NCBI GenBank assembly: GCA_040218045.1
Contig: JAVJQA010000042.1
Span: forward strand, 77,125 to 141,124
Reading direction: 5' to 3'
Length of the DNA: 64,000 bases
Source: Marinoscillum sp040218045
GTDB lineage: Bacteria > Bacteroidota > Bacteroidia > Cytophagales > Cyclobacteriaceae
The position numbers and the translations under genes were made by a program. The notes beneath the pieces were generated by a model, which ran no database searches, was not told the DNA's origin, and was given only the letters and a program-made list of their open reading frames with translations. Shown in pieces: positions 8,386-16,337 of this stretch; positions within the stretch are counted from its first letter, which is position 1, and the number at the start of each line of letters is the position of its first letter.

Positions 8386-9426
8386 TTAGTTGCCAGAAGC
8401 CAAATTTAGAATTTTTCCTTCAAGTTCCTGAATTCGTTTCATTACTTCGGGCAACTTCCTGTAAATGGCATAGGATTTTAAATATTCATTTCGGTCAATT
8501 GCAGGTACCCCGAATAGGATTTGATCTGATTTTGTGTTTTTGGTGACACCAGACCTGGCCCCAACTTTGGTATAATCTGCAATATGAATATGGCCCACCG
8601 TGCCTACCTGTCCGCCAATCATGACTTGTTTGCCAATGGAAGCTGATCCCGATATGCCTGTTTGAGATGCGATCACGGTGTTTTCTCCAATGGAAACATT
8701 GTGGGCTATTTGAACCAGGTTGTCAATTTTAACGCCATCGGCAATTCTGGTGGTACCAATCGTTGCGCAATCAATCGTGGTATTGGCTCCTATATCCACA
8801 TGATCACCTAGCACCACGTTGCCTGTTTGAGGGATGTTTTTATACGATCCGTTCGCTATAGGCGCAAAACCGAAACCATGGGATCCTATCACGGCACCTG
8901 CATGGATATTGCAATACTTACCAATAATGGTTTTTGGATAAATCTTCGCTCCGGCATAAATGATCGTATGATCTCCTATTTTGCTACCATCGCCAATATA
9001 GGCATGCGGATAAATTTTGACGTGATTTCCAATCTCAACACCTTCTCCGATGTAGGCAAATGCTCCCACATAATGATCATGACCAATGGAGCTGTTTTCA
9101 CCTAAAAAGTGGGGGTCTTCTTTGCCTTTTTTCTCGATTTGGGCCAACCGCTCATAAGTTTCCAGTAGCAGCGTGATTGCTTCATAAGGATCATTGACCT
9201 GAATAAAGCATTGATCAGGATATTTTGAAATATCCAGCTTGTCTCCAACGATAATTGCAGAAGCTGAGGTTGTTTTGAGGTGTTTGAGGTATTTGGGGTT
9301 GGAAAGAAAAGTAACAGAGCCAGGTTCAGCTTCTTGAATCTCCGAAATATGAGTGATTGATGGGGTGCTGGTGCCTACTACTTCCCCGTTCAGTAATTCT
9401 GCTATTTCGGATGCTGTCAGTTTCAT
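8386..9426 (-). CDS. lpxD: UDP-3-O-acylglucosamine N-acyltransferase LpxD
   Basis: LpxD adds the second hydroxyacyl chain to the glucosamine. The 346-residue protein has the N-terminal uridine-binding domain (ASEIAELLNGEVVG onward, to about residue 100). A long hexapeptide-repeat helix follows, with the catalytic His region VQIAHNVSIGENTVIASQTG. A C-terminal helix ends in MKRIQELEGK. It begins two bases after the stop of the HD-domain gene, so it is in the same operon. Confidence 0.97.
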   Translation of the reverse strand: MKLTASEIAELLNGEVVGTSTPSITHISEIQEAEPGSVTFLSNPKYLKHLKTTSASAIIVGDKLDISKYPDQCFIQVNDPYEAITLLLETYERLAQIEKKGKEDPHFLGENSSIGHDHYVGAFAYIGEGVEIGNHVKIYPHAYIGDGSKIGDHTIIYAGAKIYPKTIIGKYCNIHAGAVIGSHGFGFAPIANGSYKNIPQTGNVVLGDHVDIGANTTIDCATIGTTRIADGVKIDNLVQIAHNVSIGENTVIASQTGISGSASIGKQVMIGGQVGTVGHIHIADYTKVGARSGVTKNTKSDQILFGVPAIDRNEYLKSYAIYRKLPEVMKRIQELEGKILNLASGN

Positions 9427-9428
9427 GC

Positions 9429-10679
9429 CTAATGCGTTGGGAAAAGATTGGGTGGTAAAATGATGCTTTTGGGAAAGCAGAGATAATACTTCTTGACGAT
9501 TTTGCTCATGGCCTTGATGTTTGGTAAGTCAGAAGCTTTGGCTACATCTATTACCTCACCGGATTTCATCAGGATGTTGATACTGCCTCCTTTGGCGATG
9601 TAAGCAGAATTACTGATCGATCCTTTTTGAATAAAATGCTTCGCTTCTTCTTTGGTGAATCCTTGCTTCTTAACCACGTTTTTTACCGCTTCAATCACCT
9701 CACCTGAAAATGGGTCATTAGAGAGCTTTATGGCCCACAGTCTGCGATGTAGCAGGTCATTGCTGAGCTTACTCAGCACCACATCGTTGTGTGATTGCCA
9801 CATTTTGATGGACCCCCAAATGTCCATGTCATCCAGCATGGCGAAGATGTCCAGCAGGTCTTTATCATCAAAAAACTCCTGGCGAGTGATGTCCCGCTCC
9901 AAAAAGATGCTGAATGCAGGAGTGGCGGGAACGTCTTTCCCATCCTGGGTAAGCTTTTTTGCCCTTTTGATTAGTGAAATCAGCATTGCTTCTGCTGCAA
10001 CTGCTGTCTTGTGAAGATACACTTGCCAGTACATAAGCCGGCGGGCACTGAGGAAGTTTTCTATACTATAGATGCCCTTTTCTTCTACTACAAGTTCATC
10101 ATTGTGCACATTCACCATTTTGATAATGCGCTCCGCACCAATGGTACCTTCTCTCACCCCTGTAAAGAAGCTGTCTCTTTTCAAATAATCCAACCGATCC
10201 ACATCCAGTTGGCTGGAAACGAGTTGATGGAGGAATTTGCGATGATAAGCTCCAGTGAAAATTTGTCGGGCCAGCTCCAGCCGTCCACCCATCTCTTTGT
10301 TGAGTTTGTCAAAGATCCACAGTGATATCTGCTCATGCTGCACATCTTTGAACAGGCTAAACTCCAGGGTATGTGAAAATGGTCCATGGCCCACATCATG
10401 TAAAAGAATAGCGATCAGGGCTGCTTCATATTCGGCATCAAAAATCATCACCCCTTTGCTGCGCAGGGTATCCAAAGTCTTTTGCATTAAATAAGTAGCC
10501 CCAATGGCATGATGAAACCTGGTGTGATGCGCTCCGGGGTACACCAAATCTGTAAGTCCTAATTGCTTGATCCTGCGCAATCGCTGGAAGTAGGTATGCT
10601 CAATGATATCAAACACCAGATCGTTGGGGATGTTGATAAACCCATAAACCGGATCGTTCAGAATTTTTTTCTTGTTCAA
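9429..10679 (-). CDS. HD-domain phosphohydrolase (dNTPase-like)
   Basis: A 416-residue soluble protein of the SAMHD1/dGTPase-like HD superfamily. The metal-binding residues are visible: His in TRFHHAIG, His-Asp in ILLHDVGHGPFSH, and a later Asp in SQLDVDRLDYLKRD. The family hydrolyses phosphate monoesters or dNTPs; the substrate cannot be read here. It is the first gene of the lipid A operon, with its own promoter at 10712-10740. This order (HD, lpxD, lpxC-fabZ, lpxA) is common in Bacteroidota, but I know of no explanation for the coupling. Confidence 0.93.
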   Translation of the reverse strand: MNKKKILNDPVYGFINIPNDLVFDIIEHTYFQRLRRIKQLGLTDLVYPGAHHTRFHHAIGATYLMQKTLDTLRSKGVMIFDAEYEAALIAILLHDVGHGPFSHTLEFSLFKDVQHEQISLWIFDKLNKEMGGRLELARQIFTGAYHRKFLHQLVSSQLDVDRLDYLKRDSFFTGVREGTIGAERIIKMVNVHNDELVVEEKGIYSIENFLSARRLMYWQVYLHKTAVAAEAMLISLIKRAKKLTQDGKDVPATPAFSIFLERDITRQEFFDDKDLLDIFAMLDDMDIWGSIKMWQSHNDVVLSKLSNDLLHRRLWAIKLSNDPFSGEVIEAVKNVVKKQGFTKEEAKHFIQKGSISNSAYIAKGGSINILMKSGEVIDVAKASDLPNIKAMSKIVKKYYLCFPKSIILPPNLFPTH

Positions 10680-10711
10680 TGCTGGGATTTTTTATCGATG
10701 GTCTAATATTC

Positions 10712-10740
10712 CAAAGTAAAGTTGGATCATTATTAACAAA
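10712..10740 (-). promoter_or_regulatory. promoter of the HD-lpxD-lpxC/fabZ-lpxA operon
   Basis: On the minus strand TTTG (10737-10740) is followed after exactly 17 bases by TTACTTTG (10712-10719), seven of eight matches to TAnnTTTG. The -7 box lies 33 bases before the start codon at 10679. Confidence 0.6.
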
Positions 10741-10887
10741 CGTTAAAAATTTGTCTTTTCTTCACATTAGTTAAAACATACCGCTGATTAAAGCGTCTTG
10801 TTTCTAGGACTTGAAGGTTCAATTATTTTTTTGATTAAGTTTTTCCATTTGTAATTTATAGTTATCCGGGTAGGCCAAAAATAGATC

Positions 10888-12441
10888 ATGCAGAAATATA
10901 AAATTTTGTGGGCAGATGACGAGATCGATCTTCTCAAACCACACATACTTTTTTTAGAGAACAAGGGATTTGAAGTTACACCAGTACCCAGTGGTGCGGA
11001 TGCTTTGGACGAAATAGAGCATAACATTTTCGATATTATATTTCTGGATGAGAATATGCCGGGGATGACGGGATTGGAAACACTCAACTACGTAAAGACC
11101 AGCCATCCCAACCTGCCGGTGGTAATGATCACCAAGAGCGAGGAGGAGCAAATCATGGAGGATGCCATAGGGGCTAAAATTGCTGATTACCTGATCAAGC
11201 CCCTCAATCCCAATCAGATCCTGCTTTCTGTTAAGAAGATACTGGACAACAAGCGCATAGTCTCTGAGCACACCAACCAGGGATACTTGCAGCAGTTTCA
11301 GCAAATGAGCATGGACCTGGAAGACCTGGAAGATTTTGAGGGCTGGGCCAATCTTTACCGGAAGCTGGTGTATTGGGACCTGGAGATTGATGAGACGGAA
11401 GACAAGAGCATGGTGGATATCCTCAAGGACCAGAGGGACCAGGCGAACCTGCGATTCTGTGATTTTGTCACGGATCAGTATTACGACTGGATGACCAATC
11501 CGGATGTAGATCGGCCATTGCTCTCCCATCAGGTATTGAAGAAAAAGGTGTTTCCACTTTTGAAATCTGAAAAACCTGTTTTCCTGATTGTCATAGACAA
11601 CCTGAGGTTTGACCAGTGGGAGATTATCCAACCTGAGATTGCTGAGCTTTTTGACATATCAACCAAGGAATACTACTACTCAATATTACCGACAACCACC
11701 GCCTACGCCAGGAATGCCCTGTTTGCAGGAATGATGCCTCTGGATATTTCCAAGGCACATCCTAAACTTTGGGTGGGTGAAGATGATGAAGACGGTAAGA
11801 ACCTTTACGAAAAGGAGCTGCTTGGTAAAAATATTGAGAAGGAGAAACTTGATATCAAGTACTCTTATCACAAGATCATCAAGACCCAGGATGGTAAATC
11901 CCTGGTAGATGGGGCTAAAAACTTGTTGCAAAACCAACTTAACGCGATAGTTTTCAATTTTGTAGACATGCTCTCTCACGCCCGTACAGACATGCAAATG
12001 ATCCGTGAGTTGGCACCGGACGAGTCTGCCTACCGTTCTATCACCAAGTCGTGGTTTTCTCATTCTTCGCTTTTTGATTTGTTGAAAATACTTGCCACTC
12101 AAGATGTGAAGGTGGTAATCACCACGGATCACGGCACGATTAGGGTGAAGAAGCCTTACAAGATCATAGGGGATAGAAACACTAACACCAACCTGAGGTA
12201 TAAGGCTGGCAAGAACCTGGCCTTTGATGAGAAAAGCGTCTTCTTCACCCGGACCCCGGAGGATTTCAGGTTGCCCAAGGTTAATGTGAGTACCTCCTTT
12301 GCTTTTGCGCGGGAAGACTATTTCTTTGCATATCCGAACAACTTCAACTATTACGTAAACTTCTACAAGGATACATTCCAGCATGGAGGCATAAGTATGG
12401 AAGAGGTGATAGTGCCGTATGTGGAGTTAGATCCAAAATGA
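10888..12441 (+). CDS. porX: PorX, T9SS response regulator with PglZ domain
   Basis: PorX is the receiver partner of the PorY kinase and controls type IX secretion in Bacteroidota. The 517-residue protein has an N-terminal receiver domain (1-120) with Asp10/Asp11, phospho-acceptor Asp54 in IIFLDENMPG and the conserved Lys in LIKPLNP. A linker follows, then a large alkaline-phosphatase-like PglZ domain (about 200-515) with metal and active-site motifs VIDNLRFDQW, PTTTAYARN and ITTDHGT. Published work reports phosphodiesterase activity on oligonucleotide substrates for this domain. Its stop overlaps the tsaE start by four bases. No porY is present in the window. Confidence 0.96.
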   Translation: MQKYKILWADDEIDLLKPHILFLENKGFEVTPVPSGADALDEIEHNIFDIIFLDENMPGMTGLETLNYVKTSHPNLPVVMITKSEEEQIMEDAIGAKIADYLIKPLNPNQILLSVKKILDNKRIVSEHTNQGYLQQFQQMSMDLEDLEDFEGWANLYRKLVYWDLEIDETEDKSMVDILKDQRDQANLRFCDFVTDQYYDWMTNPDVDRPLLSHQVLKKKVFPLLKSEKPVFLIVIDNLRFDQWEIIQPEIAELFDISTKEYYYSILPTTTAYARNALFAGMMPLDISKAHPKLWVGEDDEDGKNLYEKELLGKNIEKEKLDIKYSYHKIIKTQDGKSLVDGAKNLLQNQLNAIVFNFVDMLSHARTDMQMIRELAPDESAYRSITKSWFSHSSLFDLLKILATQDVKVVITTDHGTIRVKKPYKIIGDRNTNTNLRYKAGKNLAFDEKSVFFTRTPEDFRLPKVNVSTSFAFAREDYFFAYPNNFNYYVNFYKDTFQHGGISMEEVIVPYVELDPK

Positions 12442-12863
12442 AGCAAATAATAGTCAAAGAAGAAAAAGACCTTCGGCAGGCAGCTGGAGAAGTACTTCCA
12501 TTTTTTAAAGAGTATCCCATTGTGTGTTTCAACGGGGAAATGGGTGCCGGGAAAACCACGTTTATCAAAGTGCTCTGTGAGCAGCTTGGGGTTCAGGATG
12601 CTATGAGTTCACCTACTTTTGCCATTGTCAATGAGTATAGGGATGAGGAAGATGACCCCATCTATCACTTTGATTTTTATAGAGTAGAGAAGCTGGAGGA
12701 AGCCCTGGATATAGGAGTGGAGGAATATTTTTATTCGGGGGATTTGTGCCTGATTGAATGGCCGGAAATGATAAAGGAGTTAATTCCTGAAAATCACCTT
12801 GAAATAAATATTAAATTAGTAGGCGATAACTCACGTGAAATAACCATCAGGACCAATGGCTGA
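12438..12863 (+). CDS. tsaE: tRNA threonylcarbamoyladenosine ATPase TsaE
   Basis: TsaE is the ATPase that resets the TsaBD complex during formation of t6A37 on ANN-decoding tRNAs. At 141 residues it has the standard length. Walker A is GEMGAGKTT (33-41). The family motifs SSPTF, YHFDFYR and LCLIEWPEM follow. It overlaps porX by four bases and ald by eight, so the three genes are one transcription unit. The pairing with porX is positional, with no known functional link. Confidence 0.96.
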   Translation: MKQIIVKEEKDLRQAAGEVLPFFKEYPIVCFNGEMGAGKTTFIKVLCEQLGVQDAMSSPTFAIVNEYRDEEDDPIYHFDFYRVEKLEEALDIGVEEYFYSGDLCLIEWPEMIKELIPENHLEINIKLVGDNSREITIRTNG

Positions 12864-14082
12864 TAAAATAAAATCTGGCTTTGCACAACTTGCCAGAGAT
12901 CAAAGTCTTTACCCCCAGGAAGCTCCTGCCAAGCTCAAAAGAAGCTCAAGATCGCTGTTTATCGGGGTGCCTAAGGAGGTTTCCCTTCAGGAAAGCCGAG
13001 TGGCGTTGAAACCTGAATCAGTGCAGGTATTGGTGGGGAACGGTCATGAGGTTTGGGTGGAGGCTGGTGCGGGAGTGTCAGCTCATTTTCCAGACAATGA
13101 ATACAGCGAGGCAGGGGCGAAGATTGTAAAATCCACCAAAGAGGTGTTTAAAGCCAATATCCTGCTGAAAGTAGAGCCCCCAACCCTTGAAGAAATCGAG
13201 TACTTAAATGATGGTTCGACCATTATTTCTGCCTTTCAGTCGGGCAGGCAATCGGTGGATTTTATCCATGCGCTGAACAAAAAGAAAATAACGGCCATTG
13301 GCTATGAGTTCATTGAAGATAAAGTAGGCGGACTGCCACTAGTCCGGGCGATGAGCGAGATAGCCGGAAGTGCGGTGATGCTCATTGCTGCGGAACTCCT
13401 GAGCAATACCAACAAAGGGCAGGGGGTCATACTTGGTGGAATTACTGGTGTGCCACCTACGCAGGTGGTGATCCTGGGTGCGGGAACGGTTGGGGAATAT
13501 GCCGCCCGGGCTTCCATTGGGCTTGGAGTGGATATCCAGGTATTTGACAATCATATCTATAAGCTGAGACGGATCAAGCATGCTTTGGGACAGCAGATCC
13601 ATACCTCCACTATTGACCATGCTACCCTTACCCGTGCCCTGTCCAATGCTGATGTGGTTGTTGGTGCTATAAGGGCAGAAAAGGGTAGAAATAAGTGTGT
13701 GATCACCGAAGAGATGGTCTCACAGATGAAGCCTGGTTCGGTGCTTATTGACGTAAGTATAGATCAGGGTGGGTGTATAGAAACAAGCGAGATGACCAGT
13801 CACAAGCACCCGACATTTAAAAAACATGAAGTGATCCACTACTGTGTGCCCAATATCGCCTCCCGGGTGGCCAGGACTGCTTCCATAGCGATCTCCAATA
13901 TCTTCACCCCGATACTCCTGCATGTGGCTGATGCTGGTGGTATTGATGAGATGATTTTTCACCACAACTGGTTTATGCGTGGGGTCTACACTTACAGGGG
14001 AAGCATCTGCAATATCCACCTTGCCCGCAAGTTCAACCTCGGTTATAAGGATTTGAACCTGCTGATGGCTGCCAGGTTTTAA
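12856..14082 (+). CDS. ald: alanine dehydrogenase
   Basis: A 408-residue NAD-dependent enzyme of the AlaDH/PNT family that interconverts L-alanine with pyruvate and ammonia. Characteristic segments are GVPKEVSLQESRVALKP near the N-terminus, the Rossmann motif VILGAGTVGEYAAR in the middle and IDVSIDQGGCIETS toward the C-terminus. About 30 extra N-terminal residues precede the usual start (GVPKE), as in other Bacteroidota homologues. It ends the porX-tsaE-ald unit; after it the accessory island begins. Confidence 0.94.
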   Translation: MADKIKSGFAQLARDQSLYPQEAPAKLKRSSRSLFIGVPKEVSLQESRVALKPESVQVLVGNGHEVWVEAGAGVSAHFPDNEYSEAGAKIVKSTKEVFKANILLKVEPPTLEEIEYLNDGSTIISAFQSGRQSVDFIHALNKKKITAIGYEFIEDKVGGLPLVRAMSEIAGSAVMLIAAELLSNTNKGQGVILGGITGVPPTQVVILGAGTVGEYAARASIGLGVDIQVFDNHIYKLRRIKHALGQQIHTSTIDHATLTRALSNADVVVGAIRAEKGRNKCVITEEMVSQMKPGSVLIDVSIDQGGCIETSEMTSHKHPTFKKHEVIHYCVPNIASRVARTASIAISNIFTPILLHVADAGGIDEMIFHHNWFMRGVYTYRGSICNIHLARKFNLGYKDLNLLMAARF

Positions 14083-14175
14083 TCAGCATGATAAATTTGT
14101 TTTTGGTATGACTGCCTCTAAGGCTGATAGATGACTTAGGTATGCCACGAAAATTTTCAAATTATATGGTTATCA

Positions 14176-14301
14176 ATGGCTTACGAGTCATTTTTATGCG
14201 ATGACGTACGGTTTTTTAGTGGTGATATATCATTTTCTACTGGTGACATGCCATTTTTTAGCGGTGATATATGATTTTTTGATGGTGACGGGTTGTTTTT
14301 T
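14176..14301 (+). repeat. degenerate 21-bp tandem repeat, about five to six units
   Basis: Units of the form GTGGTGATATATNATTTTTT recur every 21 bases; the clearest begin at 14218, 14239, 14260 and 14281. On the minus strand they read as a heptad SPxKNxx inside a 71-codon open frame. The frame has no initiation context or homology I recognise, so I treat this as a non-coding repeat. Confidence 0.6.
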
Positions 14302-14432
14302 TTAGGGCTAGGTGGTTTTACGGTGTTGATGTGTAATACCCTGTTGCATAATAGAGATTCACACACATGGGCAACAAACGCTTTGACTGGGATCAAAAAC
14401 CTACTAGATCAGTCAGGCCATATGTGAAATAA

Positions 14433-14449
14433 CCCAAGGTCACCTTGGG
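14433..14449. repeat. perfect palindrome at the island's left boundary
   Basis: CCCAAGGT-C-ACCTTGGG is symmetric about base 14441. It lies 26 bases before the first copy of the island's 60-bp repeat and could be a protein-binding site; its role is unknown. Confidence 0.5.
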
Positions 14450-14474
14450 ATACACAAGGTGTTGTGCTGCATAT

Positions 14475-14534
14475 CCGACAGTTCTAATTCACTATATTTA
14501 TGGTAAATAGTGGGGCTGTCAGGCTTTACTCTAC
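14475..14534 (+). repeat. 60-bp leader repeat R1 of the array
   Basis: First of three near-identical copies (others at 15175-15233 and 16034-16091). Each copy immediately precedes a small gene. Within it GACAG (14477-14481) pairs with CTGTC (14516-14520) and an inner ATTCAC pairs with GTGAAT in copies 2 and 3, so the element can fold as one hairpin. A TATATTTA box resembles the -7 consensus, but no -33 box accompanies it. Confidence 0.75.
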
Positions 14535-14543
14535 GAGAGAATA

Positions 14544-15008
14544 ATGCAGAACGTGAAATACTTTATATTGACCTTTTCAGTATCCATTCTGGTAACATTT
14601 GCGAATGCCCAAACAACGCAACCATTAGTTTGTCTAGATAAAGTATTCATCCAATATGATAGTATAGAAGTGGTTAACAATTTAGGATTGGAGCGTATTA
14701 AGTCATATTCATTTCTAAATGCAGACACTGCTCAATCATTAATTGGTGAGTACGGCAGATTTGGGATCATTTTTCTTGAATCTGTTGAACCCGATGACAG
14801 TATTGTTAGTAAAATCAGGAACTACCAATTCAAACCAGAAAAAGCCGAATTAAATCTCATTGTGAACGGTGAAACTAAAGAAACGAGTTACATGCAAAAA
14901 CTGAACCCACACGAAATCAAATCTATAAAAGTCCTTCGTCCACTTGACGCAGTAATAGAATTTGGAGTTGAAATGATAAATGGTATCATTATTATAGAAA
15001 CGAAATAG
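14544..15008 (+). CDS. secreted small protein with SusC plug-like C-terminus
   Basis: A 154-residue protein with a signal peptide ending near VTFANAQ. The C-terminal 30 residues (IKSIKVLRP, then a short gap, EMINGIIIIETK) resemble the end of the TonB-dependent receptor plug domain, where an IESIEVLKD element is followed by YG..ANGVIIITTK. No barrel follows, so this cannot be a transporter. It may be a free-standing plug-like or carboxypeptidase-regulatory-like protein. It starts nine bases after repeat R1, and the structured repeat unit begins seven bases after its stop, which makes it the first cargo gene of the array. Confidence 0.7.
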   Translation: MQNVKYFILTFSVSILVTFANAQTTQPLVCLDKVFIQYDSIEVVNNLGLERIKSYSFLNADTAQSLIGEYGRFGIIFLESVEPDDSIVSKIRNYQFKPEKAELNLIVNGETKETSYMQKLNPHEIKSIKVLRPLDAVIEFGVEMINGIIIIETK

Positions 15009-15014
15009 ACTACC

Positions 15015-15172
15015 GCCAACAACTAAGGCTTCCTGTGGTCGGCACGTCGGGGACGCCCAGTCGCGGACGGCCCAACATGCCTACTCGACCCGACCTACGC
15101 GGGCTGACCTTAGGAACGAAACCACTGAAGGAGATCGATGAGGTAAGCATATGGGGATTGCGGTCAGTTGGC
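15015..15172 (+). repeat. structured tail repeat, copy 1
   Basis: Begins seven bases after the stop of the plug-like gene. The outer arms GCCAAC (15015-15020) and GTTGGC (15167-15172) are complementary. Inner arms CTAAGG (15023-15028) and CCTTAG (15108-15113) also pair. A GC-rich insert with CGGGGACGCCC-like segments sits between. The right half (15110-15170) is nearly identical to the right half of copy 2. The layout recalls an integron attC site but the GTTGGCT end departs from the GTTRRRY core consensus. Confidence 0.6.
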
Positions 15173-15174
15173 TC

Positions 15175-15233
15175 CCGACAGTTCTAATTCACTATATTAG
15201 GGTGAATAGTGGGGCTGTCAGGCTCTACTCTAC
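15175..15233 (+). repeat. 60-bp leader repeat R2 of the array
   Basis: Second copy, directly behind the structured tail repeat. It differs from R1 by a one-base deletion and a few substitutions around the central AT-rich segment (TATATTAGGG for TATATTTATGG). It precedes the next gene by 27 bases. Confidence 0.75.
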
Positions 15234-15260
15234 GTCACCACTTCGCAACTCGAAACCAAG

Positions 15261-15899
15261 ATGGCCAAATATCAACGTACTGAAGACCTAAGCCGTAAGC
15301 TCAATAAATTTCTTAGTGGCCTAACAGGTGAAAATGAAGACTTCTACTCAAGAATGAGTCCTGATGAGATTATTGAACTGAAGGCAGCACTTGCGAACAT
15401 TAACAACATTTTAACTCTCAAAACAACTGCTGCTTTTGGAAACTGGCTTTCGAACTCTATACACCTAACTCCATCAGAACATAAACTCCTAACTGACCAA
15501 GTAGAAGAAACCAAACCGAACACAAATGGATATGATATTGAACTCCCTGAAAAACATATAATTGCAGAAATCAAAAGCATTGTCCCCATTAACAATGGTA
15601 ACTACTACGGAGCTGCTCAACGGAATTCAATTCTGGATGATGCTCGAAAACTAGTTAATGAAAAAAGAAGAATTTTCGATACAAAATCATACTTTAAGTT
15701 TATCGGAATACTAGATCTGGGTGAACGAACAGACCAAGCAATTGTCAAATTAATGACTCCTGCAAAGAACATTCGAACGGATGAAGGGCTTAGAATTGAA
15801 AGACATCAAATGGTTGAACGTCTTGAGATATCACCTGACGAATTTGAACTTTCAGATTTGTCAACTGAAAAAATCTACATCAAGAAAGTAAGAATCTAG
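15261..15899 (+). CDS. putative PD-(D/E)xK-type nuclease
   Basis: A 212-residue cytoplasmic protein I cannot place in a named family. The central segment GYDIELPEK followed by HIIAEIKSIVPI shows an acidic residue, a strand and then ExK (EIK), the core pattern of the PD-(D/E)xK nuclease fold. GNYYGAAQRNSILDDARKLV behind it looks like the following helix. The N-terminal 75 residues are helical. Restriction-endonuclease-like proteins of this size are common in mobile cassettes and defence loci, but the assignment rests on a short motif. It is flanked by leader repeat R2 and structured tail repeat 2. Base composition is A-rich relative to ald. Confidence 0.65.
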   Translation: MAKYQRTEDLSRKLNKFLSGLTGENEDFYSRMSPDEIIELKAALANINNILTLKTTAAFGNWLSNSIHLTPSEHKLLTDQVEETKPNTNGYDIELPEKHIIAEIKSIVPINNGNYYGAAQRNSILDDARKLVNEKRRIFDTKSYFKFIGILDLGERTDQAIVKLMTPAKNIRTDEGLRIERHQMVERLEISPDEFELSDLSTEKIYIKKVRI

Positions 15900-15903
15900 C
15901 GGT

Positions 15904-16030
15904 GGGTAACAACTAAGGCTTCGTGTGGTCGGAACGATCTAGCATGCCTACGCGGCCCGAAGCCTTAGTGGAACGAAACCACTGAAGGAGATCAATGAGG
16001 GAAGCATATGGGGATTGCGGTCAGTTGCCC
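15904..16030 (+). repeat. structured tail repeat, copy 2
   Basis: Begins five bases after the stop of the nuclease-like gene. Outer arms GGGTAAC (15904-15910) and GTTGCCC (16024-16030) pair with one T-G wobble. Inner arms ACTAAGGCTTC (15912-15922) and GAAGCCTTAGT (15959-15969) are perfectly complementary over 11 bp. The remaining right half matches copy 1 almost base for base. Compared with copy 1 the outer arms differ in sequence yet still pair. Confidence 0.65.
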
Positions 16031-16033
16031 TCT

Positions 16034-16091
16034 GCCAGTTCTAATTCACTATATTTATGGTGAATAGTGGGGCTGTCAGGCTCTACTCTAC
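16034..16091 (+). repeat. 60-bp leader repeat R3 of the array
   Basis: Third copy, close to R1 in its AT-rich centre and to R2 elsewhere. The left end is altered (TGCCAG for CGACAG), weakening the outer pairing. It precedes the antitoxin-like gene by 42 bases. No further copy was found downstream. Confidence 0.75.
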
Positions 16092-16133
16092 CTAACTATT
16101 GACTTCAAGACGCAAAATCCGAAACTTTACAAT

Positions 16134-16337
16134 ATGACCATCGAACAGAAGAAAATATCGCTTATTAATTGGATAACAAACCTTGAGGATGAGGTTGTTC
16201 TTGATCAAATTGCTGGGATCCAGAAATTATCTCTGGATGAACTTCCAGATGCGATTGTTCAATTATTGAAAATCGCTGATTCTGAGCCCGAAGAAAAACT
16301 AACTGTTCATACCTCAGTCCGAGATATCTTGAAATGA
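16134..16337 (+). CDS. small antitoxin-like protein
   Basis: A 67-residue acidic protein (ISLINWITNLEDEVVLDQI near the N-terminus) of the kind often encoded just before ParE/RelE toxins in Bacteroidota. Its stop overlaps the ATG of the next frame in an ATGA arrangement, the usual coupling of toxin-antitoxin operons. It has no recognisable DNA-binding domain, as is common for short antitoxins of this type. It is the first gene of the third array module. Confidence 0.6.
   Translation: MTIEQKKISLINWITNLEDEVVLDQIAGIQKLSLDELPDAIVQLLKIADSEPEEKLTVHTSVRDILK

Larger units (their letters stand above)
14083..14475. other. gene-free left flank of the cassette-like island
   Basis: No gene is supported here. 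The stretch holds a degenerate 21-bp tandem repeat (14176-14301), poly-T runs, and a perfect palindrome at 14433-14449 followed by a small CACAA/TTGTG hairpin (14453-14466). It marks the change from the conserved ald region to the repeat-and-small-gene array. Confidence 0.6.

Noticed and set aside
9429..10679. HD-domain gene as a defence dNTPase
   Set aside because: Its fixed place at the head of the lipid A operon fits a housekeeping gene; no phage-defence neighbours.
10954..11631. 225-codon frame opposite porX
   Set aside because: Antisense shadow of the well-supported porX gene; no domain recognised.
11686..12384. 232-codon frame opposite porX
   Set aside because: Same reason: long open antisense frame produced by codon bias of porX.
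14181..14396. Minus-strand 71-codon frame with SPxKNxx heptads
   Set aside because: It follows from the 21-bp DNA tandem repeat; no recognisable start context, no signal or homology.
14475..16091. Repeats as a CRISPR array
   Set aside because: Only three copies, spaced by 500-900 bases with genes between them, of two different repeat types; no cas gene.
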